Source: Winogradskyella jejuensis (GTDB lineage: Bacteria > Bacteroidota > Bacteroidia > Flavobacteriales > Flavobacteriaceae). From it: DNA of 64,000 nucleotides. A model generated the notes under the pieces. It made no database searches. It saw only the letters and a program-made list of their open reading frames with translations, and was not told the DNA's origin. Position 1 is the first letter of the stretch. Every line of letters starts with the position of its first letter. The position numbers and the translations under genes were made by a program. Location of the stretch: NCBI RefSeq assembly GCF_900129745.1, contig NZ_FQWS01000001.1, positions 1,598,581-1,662,580 of the forward strand, given 5' to 3'. Below are positions 23,302 through 31,848 of the stretch, piece by piece.

Positions 23302-24633
23302 TTGGAAAAGTTTGATTTAAAAATGCCCAAAATGGGTGAAAGCATCACCGAAGGAACCATTATTAATTGGTTGGTCAACGAGGGCGACTCTTTTGATGAA
23401 GGTGATATTTTATTAGAAGTTGCCACAGATAAAGTTGATAACGAAGTTCCAGCTCCAGCTTCAGGAACATTAGTGAAAACGTTGTTTGCGCCAAAGGATG
23501 TTGTTCCAGTTGGCGAGGTTATAGCAATTTTAGAAGTTTCTGAAGAGAAGAAATTGAATTCGAACTCGAACCTTAAATCGAAAGAAAATTTCACACTGAG
23601 CGCAGTCGAAGTACCACAAAAAGAAAAATTAAGGAATAAAAATAAAAACCAATCTGCTCCACAATATTCAGTACCGAGTTTTTCTTCCCCTTTGGGGAAG
23701 ACAGATGGGGCTTCTTTTTTTTCACCATTAATCATTTCCATAGCCAAAGAACATCATATCAGTTTTGAAGAACTAGCGCGAATTCCTGCAACAGGAAATG
23801 AGGGGCGATTACGCAAAAGCGATTTGTTTCGATATATCGAAGATGGAAGACCGTACAAATTTGCGCAACCTGTTCAACAAGACTCAACGGCGTATAGAAT
23901 TCCACAATTATCTTTCGACAAAGGCAAAGGTAAAATCATTGAGATGGATCGCATGCGTCAGATGATTGCAGACCACATGGTTTATTCCAAGCATACGTCG
24001 CCACACGTAACTGCTTATGTTGAGGCGGACATGACTAACATGGTGAATTGGCGTAATGCTAATAAAAAAGCCTTTCAAGAAAAGTACGGTGAGCGTTTAA
24101 CCTTTACACCATTATTTGTCGAAGCAGTTGCAAAAGCAATAAAAGACTTTCCGAATATTAATGCTTCGGTTGATGGTAATAATATTATTGTAAAAGAGGA
24201 TATAAACATTGGTATGGCAACGGCATTACCTAGTGGAAATCTTATCGTTCCTGTGGTCAAAAATGCGGACACAAAAGATTTAAAGGTTTTAGCTTCTAAC
24301 GTTAATGAATTGGCTGCAAAGGCAAGAGATAATAAACTTGGTGGAGATGATATTAAGGGAAGTACGTTTACAATTTCTAACGTAGGAACCTTTGGCAGTG
24401 TTATGGGAACACCTATCATTAATCAGCCAGAAGTCGCCATACTCGCACTTGGCATCATAAAAAAACGTCCTGAAGTCATTGAGACGGAAAGCGGTGATGA
24501 AATCGCGATTAGAAGCATGATGTATCTGTCGCTGTCATTCGACCATCGCGTAGTTGATGGCTTCTTGGGCGGAAGTTTTGTACGTCGCGTGGCAGATTAT
24601 TTTGAACAGTTTGATATTAATAGAGACATCTAG
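23302..24633 (+). CDS. Branched-chain 2-oxoacid dehydrogenase E2, dihydrolipoamide acyltransferase
   Basis: 443 residues. One lipoyl domain (1-78, lipoyl Lys44 in EVATDKVDNEVPA), a linker (80-140), the peripheral subunit-binding domain (141-180, IIS..HHISFEELARIPATG) and the catalytic acyltransferase domain (215-443, catalytic His415 and Asp419 in DHRVVDG). The following ilvE and E1 genes point to branched-chain oxoacids as substrate. TTG start. The linker is not the usual Ala/Pro-rich type: part of it is encoded by sequence resembling intergenic repeats (two separate elements, in frame). Confidence 0.93.
   Translation: MEKFDLKMPKMGESITEGTIINWLVNEGDSFDEGDILLEVATDKVDNEVPAPASGTLVKTLFAPKDVVPVGEVIAILEVSEEKKLNSNSNLKSKENFTLSAVEVPQKEKLRNKNKNQSAPQYSVPSFSSPLGKTDGASFFSPLIISIAKEHHISFEELARIPATGNEGRLRKSDLFRYIEDGRPYKFAQPVQQDSTAYRIPQLSFDKGKGKIIEMDRMRQMIADHMVYSKHTSPHVTAYVEADMTNMVNWRNANKKAFQEKYGERLTFTPLFVEAVAKAIKDFPNINASVDGNNIIVKEDINIGMATALPSGNLIVPVVKNADTKDLKVLASNVNELAAKARDNKLGGDDIKGSTFTISNVGTFGSVMGTPIINQPEVAILALGIIKKRPEVIETESGDEIAIRSMMYLSLSFDHRVVDGFLGGSFVRRVADYFEQFDINRDI
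23591..23615 (+). repeat. Dispersed repeat copy inside the E2 linker
   Basis: CACACTGAGCGCAGTCGAAG with flanking bases is a close relative of the copies before paaD, and it is translated as FTLSAVEVP. No frame disruption results. Confidence 0.6.
23684..23712 (+). repeat. GC-rich hairpin repeat inside the E2 linker
   Basis: CTTCCCC-TTT-GGGGAAG (7-base arms, 3-base loop) followed by ACAGATGGGGCT. Translated as part of SSPLGKTDGAS. It is much richer in GC than its surroundings and resembles an intergenic hairpin family of flavobacteria. Confidence 0.55.
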
Positions 24634-24669
24634 AATATAGAGATTAGACCGCTTCGCTTTTAGATATAA

Positions 24670-24686
24670 TCAATGCGAAGCATTGA
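24670..24686 (+). repeat. Hairpin 1 between E2 and ilvE
   Basis: Perfect TCAATGC-GAA-GCATTGA. First of a run of inverted repeats in the 234-base gap. Confidence 0.55.
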
Positions 24687-24769
24687 AATAAATGTTGAAA
24701 TGCCGAATATAAAAATCAAATCGTTAAGAATTCAGGAAGCCTTGGACTGAATTTAGATTTTATTTTTGG

Positions 24770-24797
24770 TTTTCAATCTGTGAAACAAGATTGAAAA
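24770..24797 (+). repeat. Hairpin 2 between E2 and ilvE
   Basis: Perfect 10-base arms TTTTCAATCT and AGATTGAAAA around an 8-base loop. It is not followed by a T-run, so a simple intrinsic terminator is unlikely. Confidence 0.6.
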
Positions 24798-24823
24798 ATT
24801 CCTTATTTCAACTTGAATTTTTG

Positions 24824-24851
24824 GTTCGTTTTGTTTCAAGACAAAATGAAC
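24824..24851 (+). repeat. Hairpin 3 between E2 and ilvE
   Basis: GTTCGTTTTGT and ACAAAATGAAC form an 11-base stem with one G-U pair around TTCAAG. It ends 16 bases before the ilvE ATG, so it could influence translation of ilvE or protect a processed mRNA end. A small TTCAA-C-TTGAA palindrome at 24807-24817 lies between hairpins 2 and 3. Confidence 0.6.
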
Positions 24852-24867
24852 TATAAAACAAAAGATT

Positions 24868-25935
24868 ATGAACTACAACATATCAATTACAAAAGTTGAA
24901 AAATCGCAAGTCGACGACTTAGATTTCAACAACATCCCTTTAGGAACCACTTTCACAGACCACATGTTTATCTGTGACTATGAAAATGGAGAATGGACTA
25001 ACCCAAGAATTGAACCTCTAAAGCCTATTCCAACGCATCCTGCAGCAATGGCATTACATTATGGCCAAGCTATTTTTGAAGGTATGAAAGCCTACAAAGA
25101 CGCAGATGGCGAGCCAATGTTGTTTAGACCTGCTCAAAATGCATCTCGATTAAACAAAAGTGCTGACCGTATGGGCATGCCTCACGTACCGGAAGATTTA
25201 TTTGTTCAGGGATTAAAAGAGTTAGTGAGTTTAGAGCATAATTGGATTCCGCCACAGCAAGGCAGTGCGTTATACTTAAGACCATTTATGTATGCCGATG
25301 AGCCTTTTATAGGCATGCGTGCAGCCACCCACTATAAGTTTATTATTATGGCTTCACCTGCAGGTCCATTTTTTAGTAAGCGTATTAAACTTTGGGCAGA
25401 GAAGCAATATATTAGGGCAGCTCATGGCGGAACAGGAGAAGCAAAGGCAGCTGGAAATTATGCCGCAGCAATTAGACCTACGGAACTGGCAAAAGCCAAA
25501 GGATATGATCAAGTCTTGTGGTTAGATGCAGTGGAGCATAAATATATTCAGGAAGTTGGGACTATGAATATTTTCTTTAAAATCAATGGTGAATTTATTA
25601 CACCAGAATTAGATGGTTCCGTGCTACATGGTATTACTCGAGCTAGTGTTATAGATATGCTTCGTGCGATGAATTATTCAGTTACAGAACGAAAAATTAC
25701 TATCGACGAAATTATTGAAGCTTCCAAAAACGGAACACTCGAAGAAGCTTTCGGAACAGGAACAGCCGTTGGCATAGCCTACATTCAAGAGATTGGACTA
25801 AAAGGCGAAACAATTCATGTTTCAGACGAAAGTCCTGTAGGACTGGAAGTTAACGATACATTAAATGCAATCAAAACAGGACAACTCGAAGATAGATTTG
25901 GTTGGATGGTTAAAACAAGAAAGCAATTCGCTTAG
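24868..25935 (+). CDS. ilvE: Branched-chain amino acid aminotransferase
   Basis: 355 residues, class IV PLP aminotransferase. PLP lysine is Lys193 in GEAKAAGNY; family segments are YGQAIFEGMKAYK, ALYLRPFMYA, DQVLWLDAVEHKYIQEVGTMNIFF and the phosphate-binding GTGTAVGI. It interconverts Leu, Ile and Val with their 2-oxoacids, the substrates of the dehydrogenase encoded on both sides. E1 begins on the base after its stop, so catabolic use is more likely than biosynthetic use. Confidence 0.95.
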   Translation: MNYNISITKVEKSQVDDLDFNNIPLGTTFTDHMFICDYENGEWTNPRIEPLKPIPTHPAAMALHYGQAIFEGMKAYKDADGEPMLFRPAQNASRLNKSADRMGMPHVPEDLFVQGLKELVSLEHNWIPPQQGSALYLRPFMYADEPFIGMRAATHYKFIIMASPAGPFFSKRIKLWAEKQYIRAAHGGTGEAKAAGNYAAAIRPTELAKAKGYDQVLWLDAVEHKYIQEVGTMNIFFKINGEFITPELDGSVLHGITRASVIDMLRAMNYSVTERKITIDEIIEASKNGTLEEAFGTGTAVGIAYIQEIGLKGETIHVSDESPVGLEVNDTLNAIKTGQLEDRFGWMVKTRKQFA

Positions 25936-27984
25936 ATGAAAAAAGATATACTTAAAAAAGGATTTTCTAAACTCTGCACCGCTAAGGCTATGGCTGAGTT
26001 GTATGAAGAGAATTTCAAGCAAGTTTCAAAATACGTACATGCAACTTCTAGAGGTCATGAGGCTATTCAAGTGGCTATAGGCATACAATTATTACCTCAA
26101 GATTATGCATTTCCTTATTATAGAGATGATGCGATGTTATTGTCATTTGGTTTAGAGCCTTATGATTTAATGCTGCAGCTTTTAGCTAAAAAGGATGATC
26201 CATTTTCTGGTGGTAGAACCTACTATTCGCATCCAAGTTTAAAAGATGATGATAAACCAAAAATTCCACATCAATCTTCAGCAACAGGAATGCAGGCGAT
26301 TCCGGCAACAGGTGTTGCTATGGGAATGCAATATAAAGAATTACAAGGTCTGAATGATTCGTCTATTGAGAATCCAATTTCAGTATGCTCTTTAGGAGAT
26401 GCCTCAGTCACCGAAGGTGAAATAGCCGAAGCGTTTCAAATGGCAGCATTAAAGCAAATGCCAATCCTGTATTTAGTACAGGATAATGGATGGGATATTT
26501 CTGCAAATGAAGCCGAAACCAGAGCGCAAAACGCAGCAGAATATGCAGCAGGATTTCATGGTTTAGAAGCTATTAGTATAGACGGCGCTAACTTTATTGA
26601 AAGCTACGAAGCTATTGAAAAAGTCATTGCGACTATCCGAAAAGAGCGTCGTCCGTTTTTGGTTCATGCTAAAGTTCCGTTATTAAATCACCACACATCA
26701 GGTGTACGTATGGAATGGTACCGAGATGATTTAGACGAAGCGCGTTCGCGTGACCCTTATCCGGTATTAAGACAGCAACTTTTGGATAATGGTTTTACAG
26801 AAAAGGAAGTCGATGAGATTGAGAATAAAGCAAAAGAGAAAGTGGCTTCAGATTTTCAAAAAGCATTGAAGGCTGAAGACCCAAAACCAGAAGATTTATT
26901 TACTAACGATTTTGTGCCAACTCCAATCACTGAAGAAAAAGGAACACGTTCTCCCGAAGGCGCAGATAAAGTAGTGATGGTTGATTGTGCCTTGTTTGCA
27001 GTTGAAGAACTCATGAGAGAACACAAAGAGTGTTTATTGTACGGGCAAGATGTTGGCGGAAGACTTGGCGGCGTATTTAGGGAAGCTGCGACATTAGCTC
27101 AGAAGTTCGGAGACGACAGAGTCTTTAATACTCCAATCCAAGAAGCCTTTATTGTGGGTTCAACAGTAGGTATGTCTGCGGTTGGCTTAAAGCCAATTGT
27201 TGAGGTCCAGTTTGCAGACTATATTTGGCCAGGACTCAATCAGCTCTTTACAGAAGTAAGCCGCAGTTGTTACTTGTCTAATGGAAAATGGCCAGTGAGT
27301 ATGATACTTCGCGTTCCTATCGGCGCTTATGGTAGTGGCGGTCCTTATCATTCATCTTCTGTGGAAAGTGTAATAACTAACATTCGTGGAATTAAAATTG
27401 CTTATCCGAGTAATGGGGCTGATTTAAAAGGGTTGATGAAAGCCGCTTATCACGACCCAAACCCAGTTGTGATTTTAGAACACAAAGGTTTGTATTGGTC
27501 TAAGGTGCCTGGAACTCAAGGCGCAACTTCTGTCGAGCCAAGTGAAGATTATATTTTACCATTCGGAAAGGCTTGGGTGCTTCAAGAAATTTGGAAACAA
27601 GAATCGGTTGAGACGCTGACTATAGTCACTTACGGAATGGGTGTGCATTGGGCAATGAATGCTTCAGAAGAATTAGGAATGCAAGATCAAATTGAAGTCA
27701 TTGATTTACGAACGCTCTATCCTTTGGATGAAGATACTGTAATGAAATCGGTCAAAAAAACAGGCAAGTGTTTAGTAGTCACAGAGGAGCCTTCAAACAA
27801 CAGTTTTGCAAGAGCTTTAGCTGGAAAAATTCAAGAAGAATGTTTTAAATATTTAGATGCGCCCGTTATGACTATTGGGAGTGAGAACATGCCTGCAATT
27901 CCTTTAAATTCAACTCTAGAGCAAACCATGATTCCGTCAACTGAAAAAGTGAAAGCTAAAATTGAAGAGCTTCTTGATTATTAA
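25936..27984 (+). CDS. Branched-chain 2-oxoacid dehydrogenase E1, alpha and beta fused
   Basis: 682 residues. The alpha half (1-320) carries the thiamine diphosphate motif GDASVTEGEIAEAFQ..VQDNGWDI and the conserved HHTSGVRMEWY segment. A linker of about 25 residues follows, then the beta half (345-682) with YGQDVGGRLGGVF, TPIQEAFIVG and the E2-contact region SMILRVPIGAYGSGGPYHSSS. In many bacteria alpha and beta are separate genes; the fusion is seen in Bacteroidota. With the upstream E2 it makes acyl-CoA from the ilvE products, for example starter units for iso-fatty acids. The E3 gene is not in the window. Confidence 0.94.
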   Translation: MKKDILKKGFSKLCTAKAMAELYEENFKQVSKYVHATSRGHEAIQVAIGIQLLPQDYAFPYYRDDAMLLSFGLEPYDLMLQLLAKKDDPFSGGRTYYSHPSLKDDDKPKIPHQSSATGMQAIPATGVAMGMQYKELQGLNDSSIENPISVCSLGDASVTEGEIAEAFQMAALKQMPILYLVQDNGWDISANEAETRAQNAAEYAAGFHGLEAISIDGANFIESYEAIEKVIATIRKERRPFLVHAKVPLLNHHTSGVRMEWYRDDLDEARSRDPYPVLRQQLLDNGFTEKEVDEIENKAKEKVASDFQKALKAEDPKPEDLFTNDFVPTPITEEKGTRSPEGADKVVMVDCALFAVEELMREHKECLLYGQDVGGRLGGVFREAATLAQKFGDDRVFNTPIQEAFIVGSTVGMSAVGLKPIVEVQFADYIWPGLNQLFTEVSRSCYLSNGKWPVSMILRVPIGAYGSGGPYHSSSVESVITNIRGIKIAYPSNGADLKGLMKAAYHDPNPVVILEHKGLYWSKVPGTQGATSVEPSEDYILPFGKAWVLQEIWKQESVETLTIVTYGMGVHWAMNASEELGMQDQIEVIDLRTLYPLDEDTVMKSVKKTGKCLVVTEEPSNNSFARALAGKIQEECFKYLDAPVMTIGSENMPAIPLNSTLEQTMIPSTEKVKAKIEELLDY

Positions 27985-28040
27985 TCGAATTAGTTTGGTG
28001 TAAGATTTTCTGTATCTTAGGTTCAACTAAACGCAATTAA

Positions 28041-29102
28041 ATGCTTACCAAAAAAAGATACTCGGTCAAAGACATGGTCTTATGGACTAGAGGAGAAACC
28101 TTAATCTATCTGCTCTATGCAGGAATCATCACTGTTCTTTACAAGGTATTTGGATTTACTTTTTTAAATGTTCCATGGACTCCAGTAGCTTTAATTGGTA
28201 CTGCGGTTGCATTTTTGGTGGGTTTTCAAAACAATTCAGCATATGGTCGTATTTGGGAAGCCCGAATGATTTGGGGAGCTATAGTAAATACATCGAGAAC
28301 TTGGGGCATGAAGGTGCAAGATATGGTAACTAATGACCATAGAGAAAATCCAGTATCCAAAGAAGAACTTAAAAAAGAAAAAAAGATTTTAATATACAGG
28401 CACATTGCATGGATGACTGCTTTAAGATATGCTATGCGAACTAGAAAATCTTGGGAAACACAGCATACGTCTAGAACCAATAGGGAATGGCGGAATATGA
28501 TTCATATTCCAGAAGAAGTCTCTTCGTTAGACGATAATCTTAAATGTTATTTATCGGATGAAGAACGGCATTACGTAATGAGTAAATCTAATAAACAAAC
28601 AGCTTTACTTTATCTTCAATCTGCACATATACGCAAATTAAAAGAAGTTGGATTAATTTGGGAATTTGCTTTCTTAGAGTTGGAAAATGTTTTAGAAACT
28701 TTGTTCACACATCAAGGTAAATCTGAACGAATAAAGAATTTTCCTTATCCACGACAGTATGCAAGTTTATCGCTCTACCTCACAAGAGTATTCGCTATTT
28801 TATTGCCATTTGGCTTAATACCAGAATTTGCAGATATAGGAGAATCTATGGTTGATAGCTTTTATTTAGTTGGTAAATATTTCATCTGGGTAGCAGTACC
28901 GTTTTGCGCTGTGGTATCTTGGGCGTTTCATACTATGGAGCGGATGGCAAGAGTTGGCGAAAACCCTTTTGAAGGCAATCCAAACGATGTTCCCATTTCT
29001 ACAATTTCTAGAAGTATAGAGATTAATTTACGAGAGATGTTAGACGAAAATCCTGATGATATTCCGACTCAGTTTCCTGAAGATAAAAATGTACAGATGT
29101 AA
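28041..29102 (+). CDS. Bestrophin-family anion channel
   Basis: 353 residues. Bestrophin/RFP-TM family (chloride-type channel). Two hydrophobic N-terminal segments (about 20-65, LIYLLYAGIITVLYKVF and VALIGTAVAFLVGF) with the signature FQNNSAYGRIWEARMIWG, then a long polar loop with HIAWMTALRYAMR, two further hydrophobic segments at about 250-300, and the acidic NPNDVPI..INLREMLDE tail. It is not linked by function to its neighbours. No good promoter match: TATCTTAG near 28011 is a weak candidate. Confidence 0.88.
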   Translation: MLTKKRYSVKDMVLWTRGETLIYLLYAGIITVLYKVFGFTFLNVPWTPVALIGTAVAFLVGFQNNSAYGRIWEARMIWGAIVNTSRTWGMKVQDMVTNDHRENPVSKEELKKEKKILIYRHIAWMTALRYAMRTRKSWETQHTSRTNREWRNMIHIPEEVSSLDDNLKCYLSDEERHYVMSKSNKQTALLYLQSAHIRKLKEVGLIWEFAFLELENVLETLFTHQGKSERIKNFPYPRQYASLSLYLTRVFAILLPFGLIPEFADIGESMVDSFYLVGKYFIWVAVPFCAVVSWAFHTMERMARVGENPFEGNPNDVPISTISRSIEINLREMLDENPDDIPTQFPEDKNVQM

Positions 29103-29109
29103 ATAAAAA

Positions 29110-29133
29110 AGCCTATCGTAATTACGATAGGCT
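29110..29133 (-). terminator. Terminator of the cold-shock gene
   Basis: Perfect 12-base arms (AGCCTATCGTAA and its complement). On the minus strand a run of six T follows, so it is an intrinsic terminator for the cold-shock gene. On the plus strand only the hairpin is present, without a T-run, behind the bestrophin gene. Confidence 0.85.
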
Positions 29134-29163
29134 CTGTCTTTAAAAAGATTGTAAGGTATATAA

Positions 29164-29355
29164 TTATATAACTTTTACATTAACTGCGTTTAACCCTTTT
29201 TTTCCTTCGGCTAAATCGAATTCTACATTATCTCCTTCTCTAATCTCATCGACTAAACCAGAAACGTGTACAAAATGCTCTTTCTCTTGTCCTTCTTCTG
29301 TTATGAATCCAAAACCTTTAGAGTCATTAAAAAATTTTACTGTACCAGTACTCAT
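29164..29355 (-). CDS. Cold-shock domain protein
   Basis: 63 residues, a single cold-shock domain that binds single-stranded RNA or DNA. RNP1 is KGFGFI and RNP2 is HFVHVS, slightly changed from the common VFVHFS. The acidic helix region GQEKEHF and the C-terminal GLNAVNVKVI fit CspA-type proteins. It is a single-gene unit ending in a strong terminator. A TACCTTG element 26 bases upstream of the start is a weak promoter candidate. Confidence 0.93.
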   Translation of the reverse strand: MSTGTVKFFNDSKGFGFITEEGQEKEHFVHVSGLVDEIREGDNVEFDLAEGKKGLNAVNVKVI

Positions 29356-29491
29356 ATTAAAATATATTAAATTAAAGCAGCAAGGTAGTCTAATTAATTG
29401 ATAATCAGTTATTTTTACTGTTAATTTAGAAAAAACATATAGATTAGTGTAAAAGGCTAAGGCTTAAGTTAATAACCAGCAAAAAAATGTT

Positions 29492-31135
29492 TTATATGTT
29501 GTATTCTGAAAGTGGTTTGGTAAATTTTTCAGGGTCAGCAGCTAAATGATACCTCGGGTCGTCAATATCTTCAACAATAACTTCTTTGAATTTCGGACTT
29601 GCTTTGTACATCAAGTTTTTACAGTCTGTACTTAAATGCTTAAGCTTTATGTCTTTACCGGCAGCTTCATATTTATTAACCAAATTGAAAATAGCTTCCA
29701 TAGCCGAGTGGTCACTGACGCGAGATTCAACAAAATCGATTTCAACGTTATCTGGGTCATTTTTTACATCAAATTTTGAATTGAAATTCTGAATAGAGCC
29801 AAAAAATAAAGGCCCCCAAATTTCATAAGTCTTTGTGCCATCTGCCTGAATGCGTTTTCTAGCGCGAATCATCGTTGCATTTTTCCAGGCAAATACCAAT
29901 GCCGAAATAATTACACCTGCAATCACAGCAACAGCTAAATCTTTCCAAACAGTAATCGCAGAAACAGCAATTAAAACTATAGCATCGGATAGCGGAATTT
30001 TTCTAATAATTCTGAAACTGGACCAGGCAAATGTTCCGATTACGACCATAAACATAACGCCAACAAGCGCGGCAATTGGGATTTGTTCTATTAAAGGTGC
30101 ACCAAATAATACAAAGCACAGTAGTGCAATAGCAGCTACTGCACCAGATAATCGTCCGCGTCCTCCAGAGTCTACATTGATAATAGACTGGCCAATCATA
30201 GCACAACCACCCATTCCGCCAAATAATCCATTTAATATGTTCGCGCCACCTTGAGCAATACACTCTCGGTTTCCATTTCCACGAGTTTCTGTTATTTCAT
30301 CAACAAGATTAAGCGTCATTAACGACTCTATTAAACCAACAGCAGCTAAAATAAAAGCGGTAGAAAGAATTAAATCCCAATGACCTTGAAGGGTAGAGAA
30401 TAATCCAAATATTTGGTCTTGAAATGTAGGCAAACCGCCTTGTAATCCTTCGCCTCCGCCGTCTCTAATAAAAGAGCCAACGGTGCTCACATCTAATTTC
30501 CCTAGAATTGTTATTGCTGCAACGATAATTATTGCTGTTAAGGCTGCAGGAATCTTTTTAGTTAATTTTGGTAAACCGTACATAATAGCCATTGTTAATG
30601 CTATTAATCCAAGCATGGTCCAAAGCGCAACACCAGTCATAAATACTTTTTCGCCATTAACAGTTTCTTTAAAAAGTCCTAATTGCGATAAGAAAATTAC
30701 GATTGCTAATCCATTAACAAAGCCCATCATTACGGGATGAGGAATTAATCTTACAAACTTTCCGAGTTTAAAAACACCAGCTAATATCTGAATACCACCA
30801 ACAAATAATAGTGTTATAAATAGCCACTGTAATCCTAGATTATCAATAGGCGTTTCTAAAGCTAAACCTACTTCGTTTCCTTTACTTATAAGGTGAACCA
30901 TAACAACAGCCATGGCTCCAGTTGCTCCAGATATCATTCCTGGACGTCCACCAAAAAGAGCAGTAACGATACCCATCATAAATGCCCCGTAAAGACCAAC
31001 TAATGGATCTACACCGGCAACGAATGCAAATGCTACAGCTTCAGGTACCAATGCTAATGCAACGGTTAATCCTGAAAGAATATCATTCTTTGGGTTTTGT
31101 GTAAAATTTTTTCGAGTGGTTTGACCTAAAATCAT
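29492..31135 (-). CDS. SulP-family inorganic anion transporter
   Basis: 547 residues. Many membrane segments over residues 15-420 with the SulP signature early on (DILSGLTVALALVPEAVAFAFVAGVDPLVGLYG) and the segment QGGANILNGLFGGMGGCAMIGQS; a cytoplasmic STAS domain occupies about 430-540. Substrate could be sulfate, bicarbonate or another anion; this form with FGG.GGCAMIGQS resembles bicarbonate/sulfate transporters annotated in marine bacteria. The start at MILGQTTRK is chosen because the longer frame would begin upstream of the promoter -7 element. Confidence 0.93.
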   Translation of the reverse strand: MILGQTTRKNFTQNPKNDILSGLTVALALVPEAVAFAFVAGVDPLVGLYGAFMMGIVTALFGGRPGMISGATGAMAVVMVHLISKGNEVGLALETPIDNLGLQWLFITLLFVGGIQILAGVFKLGKFVRLIPHPVMMGFVNGLAIVIFLSQLGLFKETVNGEKVFMTGVALWTMLGLIALTMAIMYGLPKLTKKIPAALTAIIIVAAITILGKLDVSTVGSFIRDGGGEGLQGGLPTFQDQIFGLFSTLQGHWDLILSTAFILAAVGLIESLMTLNLVDEITETRGNGNRECIAQGGANILNGLFGGMGGCAMIGQSIINVDSGGRGRLSGAVAAIALLCFVLFGAPLIEQIPIAALVGVMFMVVIGTFAWSSFRIIRKIPLSDAIVLIAVSAITVWKDLAVAVIAGVIISALVFAWKNATMIRARKRIQADGTKTYEIWGPLFFGSIQNFNSKFDVKNDPDNVEIDFVESRVSDHSAMEAIFNLVNKYEAAGKDIKLKHLSTDCKNLMYKASPKFKEVIVEDIDDPRYHLAADPEKFTKPLSEYNI

Positions 31136-31157
31136 AATGCTTTGCCTTAAAAGTGGG

Positions 31158-31165
31158 CAAAGATA
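31158..31165 (-). promoter_or_regulatory. Promoter -7 element of the SulP gene
   Basis: Minus-strand TATCTTTG, a perfect TAnnTTTG match 22 bases before the chosen ATG. It settles the start in favour of 31135. Confidence 0.6.
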
Positions 31166-31200
31166 CACTTTTATAAAACATCACATTTTTTAAGTTTGGG

Positions 31201-31231
31201 AAAAAAAAGAGCATTCAGAAATGAATACTCT
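31201..31231 (-). terminator. Intrinsic terminator of the DUF5522-hutU-DUF4136 operon
   Basis: On the minus strand AGAGTATTCA-TTTC-TGAATGCTCT (one U-G pair in RNA) is followed directly by eight T. It lies 25 bases after the DUF4136 stop. Confidence 0.85.
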
Positions 31232-31255
31232 TCTTTATGTAAAATTGAAATTCTT

Positions 31256-31840
31256 CTATTTAGTATCTTTCTCTGGTGGATATTTTGTCATCATTTCAGA
31301 GACAAATTCATTTATTCGGGCTTCTTTCTTTTCAACATTTCTTGTAACTAAGTAACCAGTTCCGGAACCTTGCCAGATGAGTTGCTTTTTATTAGCATCA
31401 ATAAAATCTACAAAAAGTATACCTTCTGTTCTGGTAGAAACATTATTTCCGCCCCAGCCAAAACCAGGTCCCCAAGCACCCCATCCAGGTCCCCAGCCCC
31501 AACGTCCAAATCCACCCCAGCCCCAGGCACCAACACCCCAGGCATTATTGTAAATATCCACACGTTGGTTTGATTTTGTAAATATACTAACAAGCATATC
31601 TGGATTTTCGGATTTTGTCATCCCTTTAGCCATAAGTTCGGATTCTATAGCTCTAAGAATTCTGCGTTTGTCAATATCACTAATCTCTGCTTTGTCTATA
31701 CCAGGTTTAAAAAAAGCAAAGGTTTTGTAATTGTTAAATTCAGTCTCTTTATCGTAATCTGAAGCGACACGTACAGAGCTACATGAAGTCAATATAATGG
31801 CAATGAATGCCAGCGGTAAAAGTTTTAAAATTGTTTTCAT
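31256..31840 (-). CDS. DUF4136 lipoprotein with Gly/Trp-rich insert
   Basis: 194 residues. SPII signal with lipid Cys20 (AIILTSC). The DUF4136 fold is visible as SSVRVASDYDKETEFNNYKTFAFF, the helix DKRRILRAIESELMAKGM and the late strands TEGILFVDFIDANKKQLIWQG. Between them (about 100-131) lies a low-complexity run containing only Gly, Trp, Ala, Phe, Pro, Val and Arg, repeated as WGWG, GFGRWG and GPGWG. The function of DUF4136 is unknown. It starts eight bases after the hutU stop and shares its terminator. Confidence 0.9.
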   Translation of the reverse strand: MKTILKLLPLAFIAIILTSCSSVRVASDYDKETEFNNYKTFAFFKPGIDKAEISDIDKRRILRAIESELMAKGMTKSENPDMLVSIFTKSNQRVDIYNNAWGVGAWGWGGFGRWGWGPGWGAWGPGFGWGGNNVSTRTEGILFVDFIDANKKQLIWQGSGTGYLVTRNVEKKEARINEFVSEMMTKYPPEKDTK

Positions 31841-31848
31841 AGCTTAAT

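Noticed and set aside
24634..24867. CRISPR-like or tRNA structure in the E2-ilvE gap
   Set aside because: The hairpins differ in sequence, have no regular spacers and do not form a tRNA cloverleaf.
29101..29163. Possible small RNA between bestrophin and cold-shock genes
   Set aside because: The hairpin is fully explained as the cold-shock gene terminator on the minus strand.
31136..31168. Upstream extension of the SulP gene from a GTG
   Set aside because: It starts upstream of the TATCTTTG promoter element, so the codons would not be transcribed.
31370..31593. Reading frames antisense to the Gly/Trp-rich insert
   Set aside because: They exist only because the low-complexity GC-rich insert lacks stops on all frames; no start context or homology.
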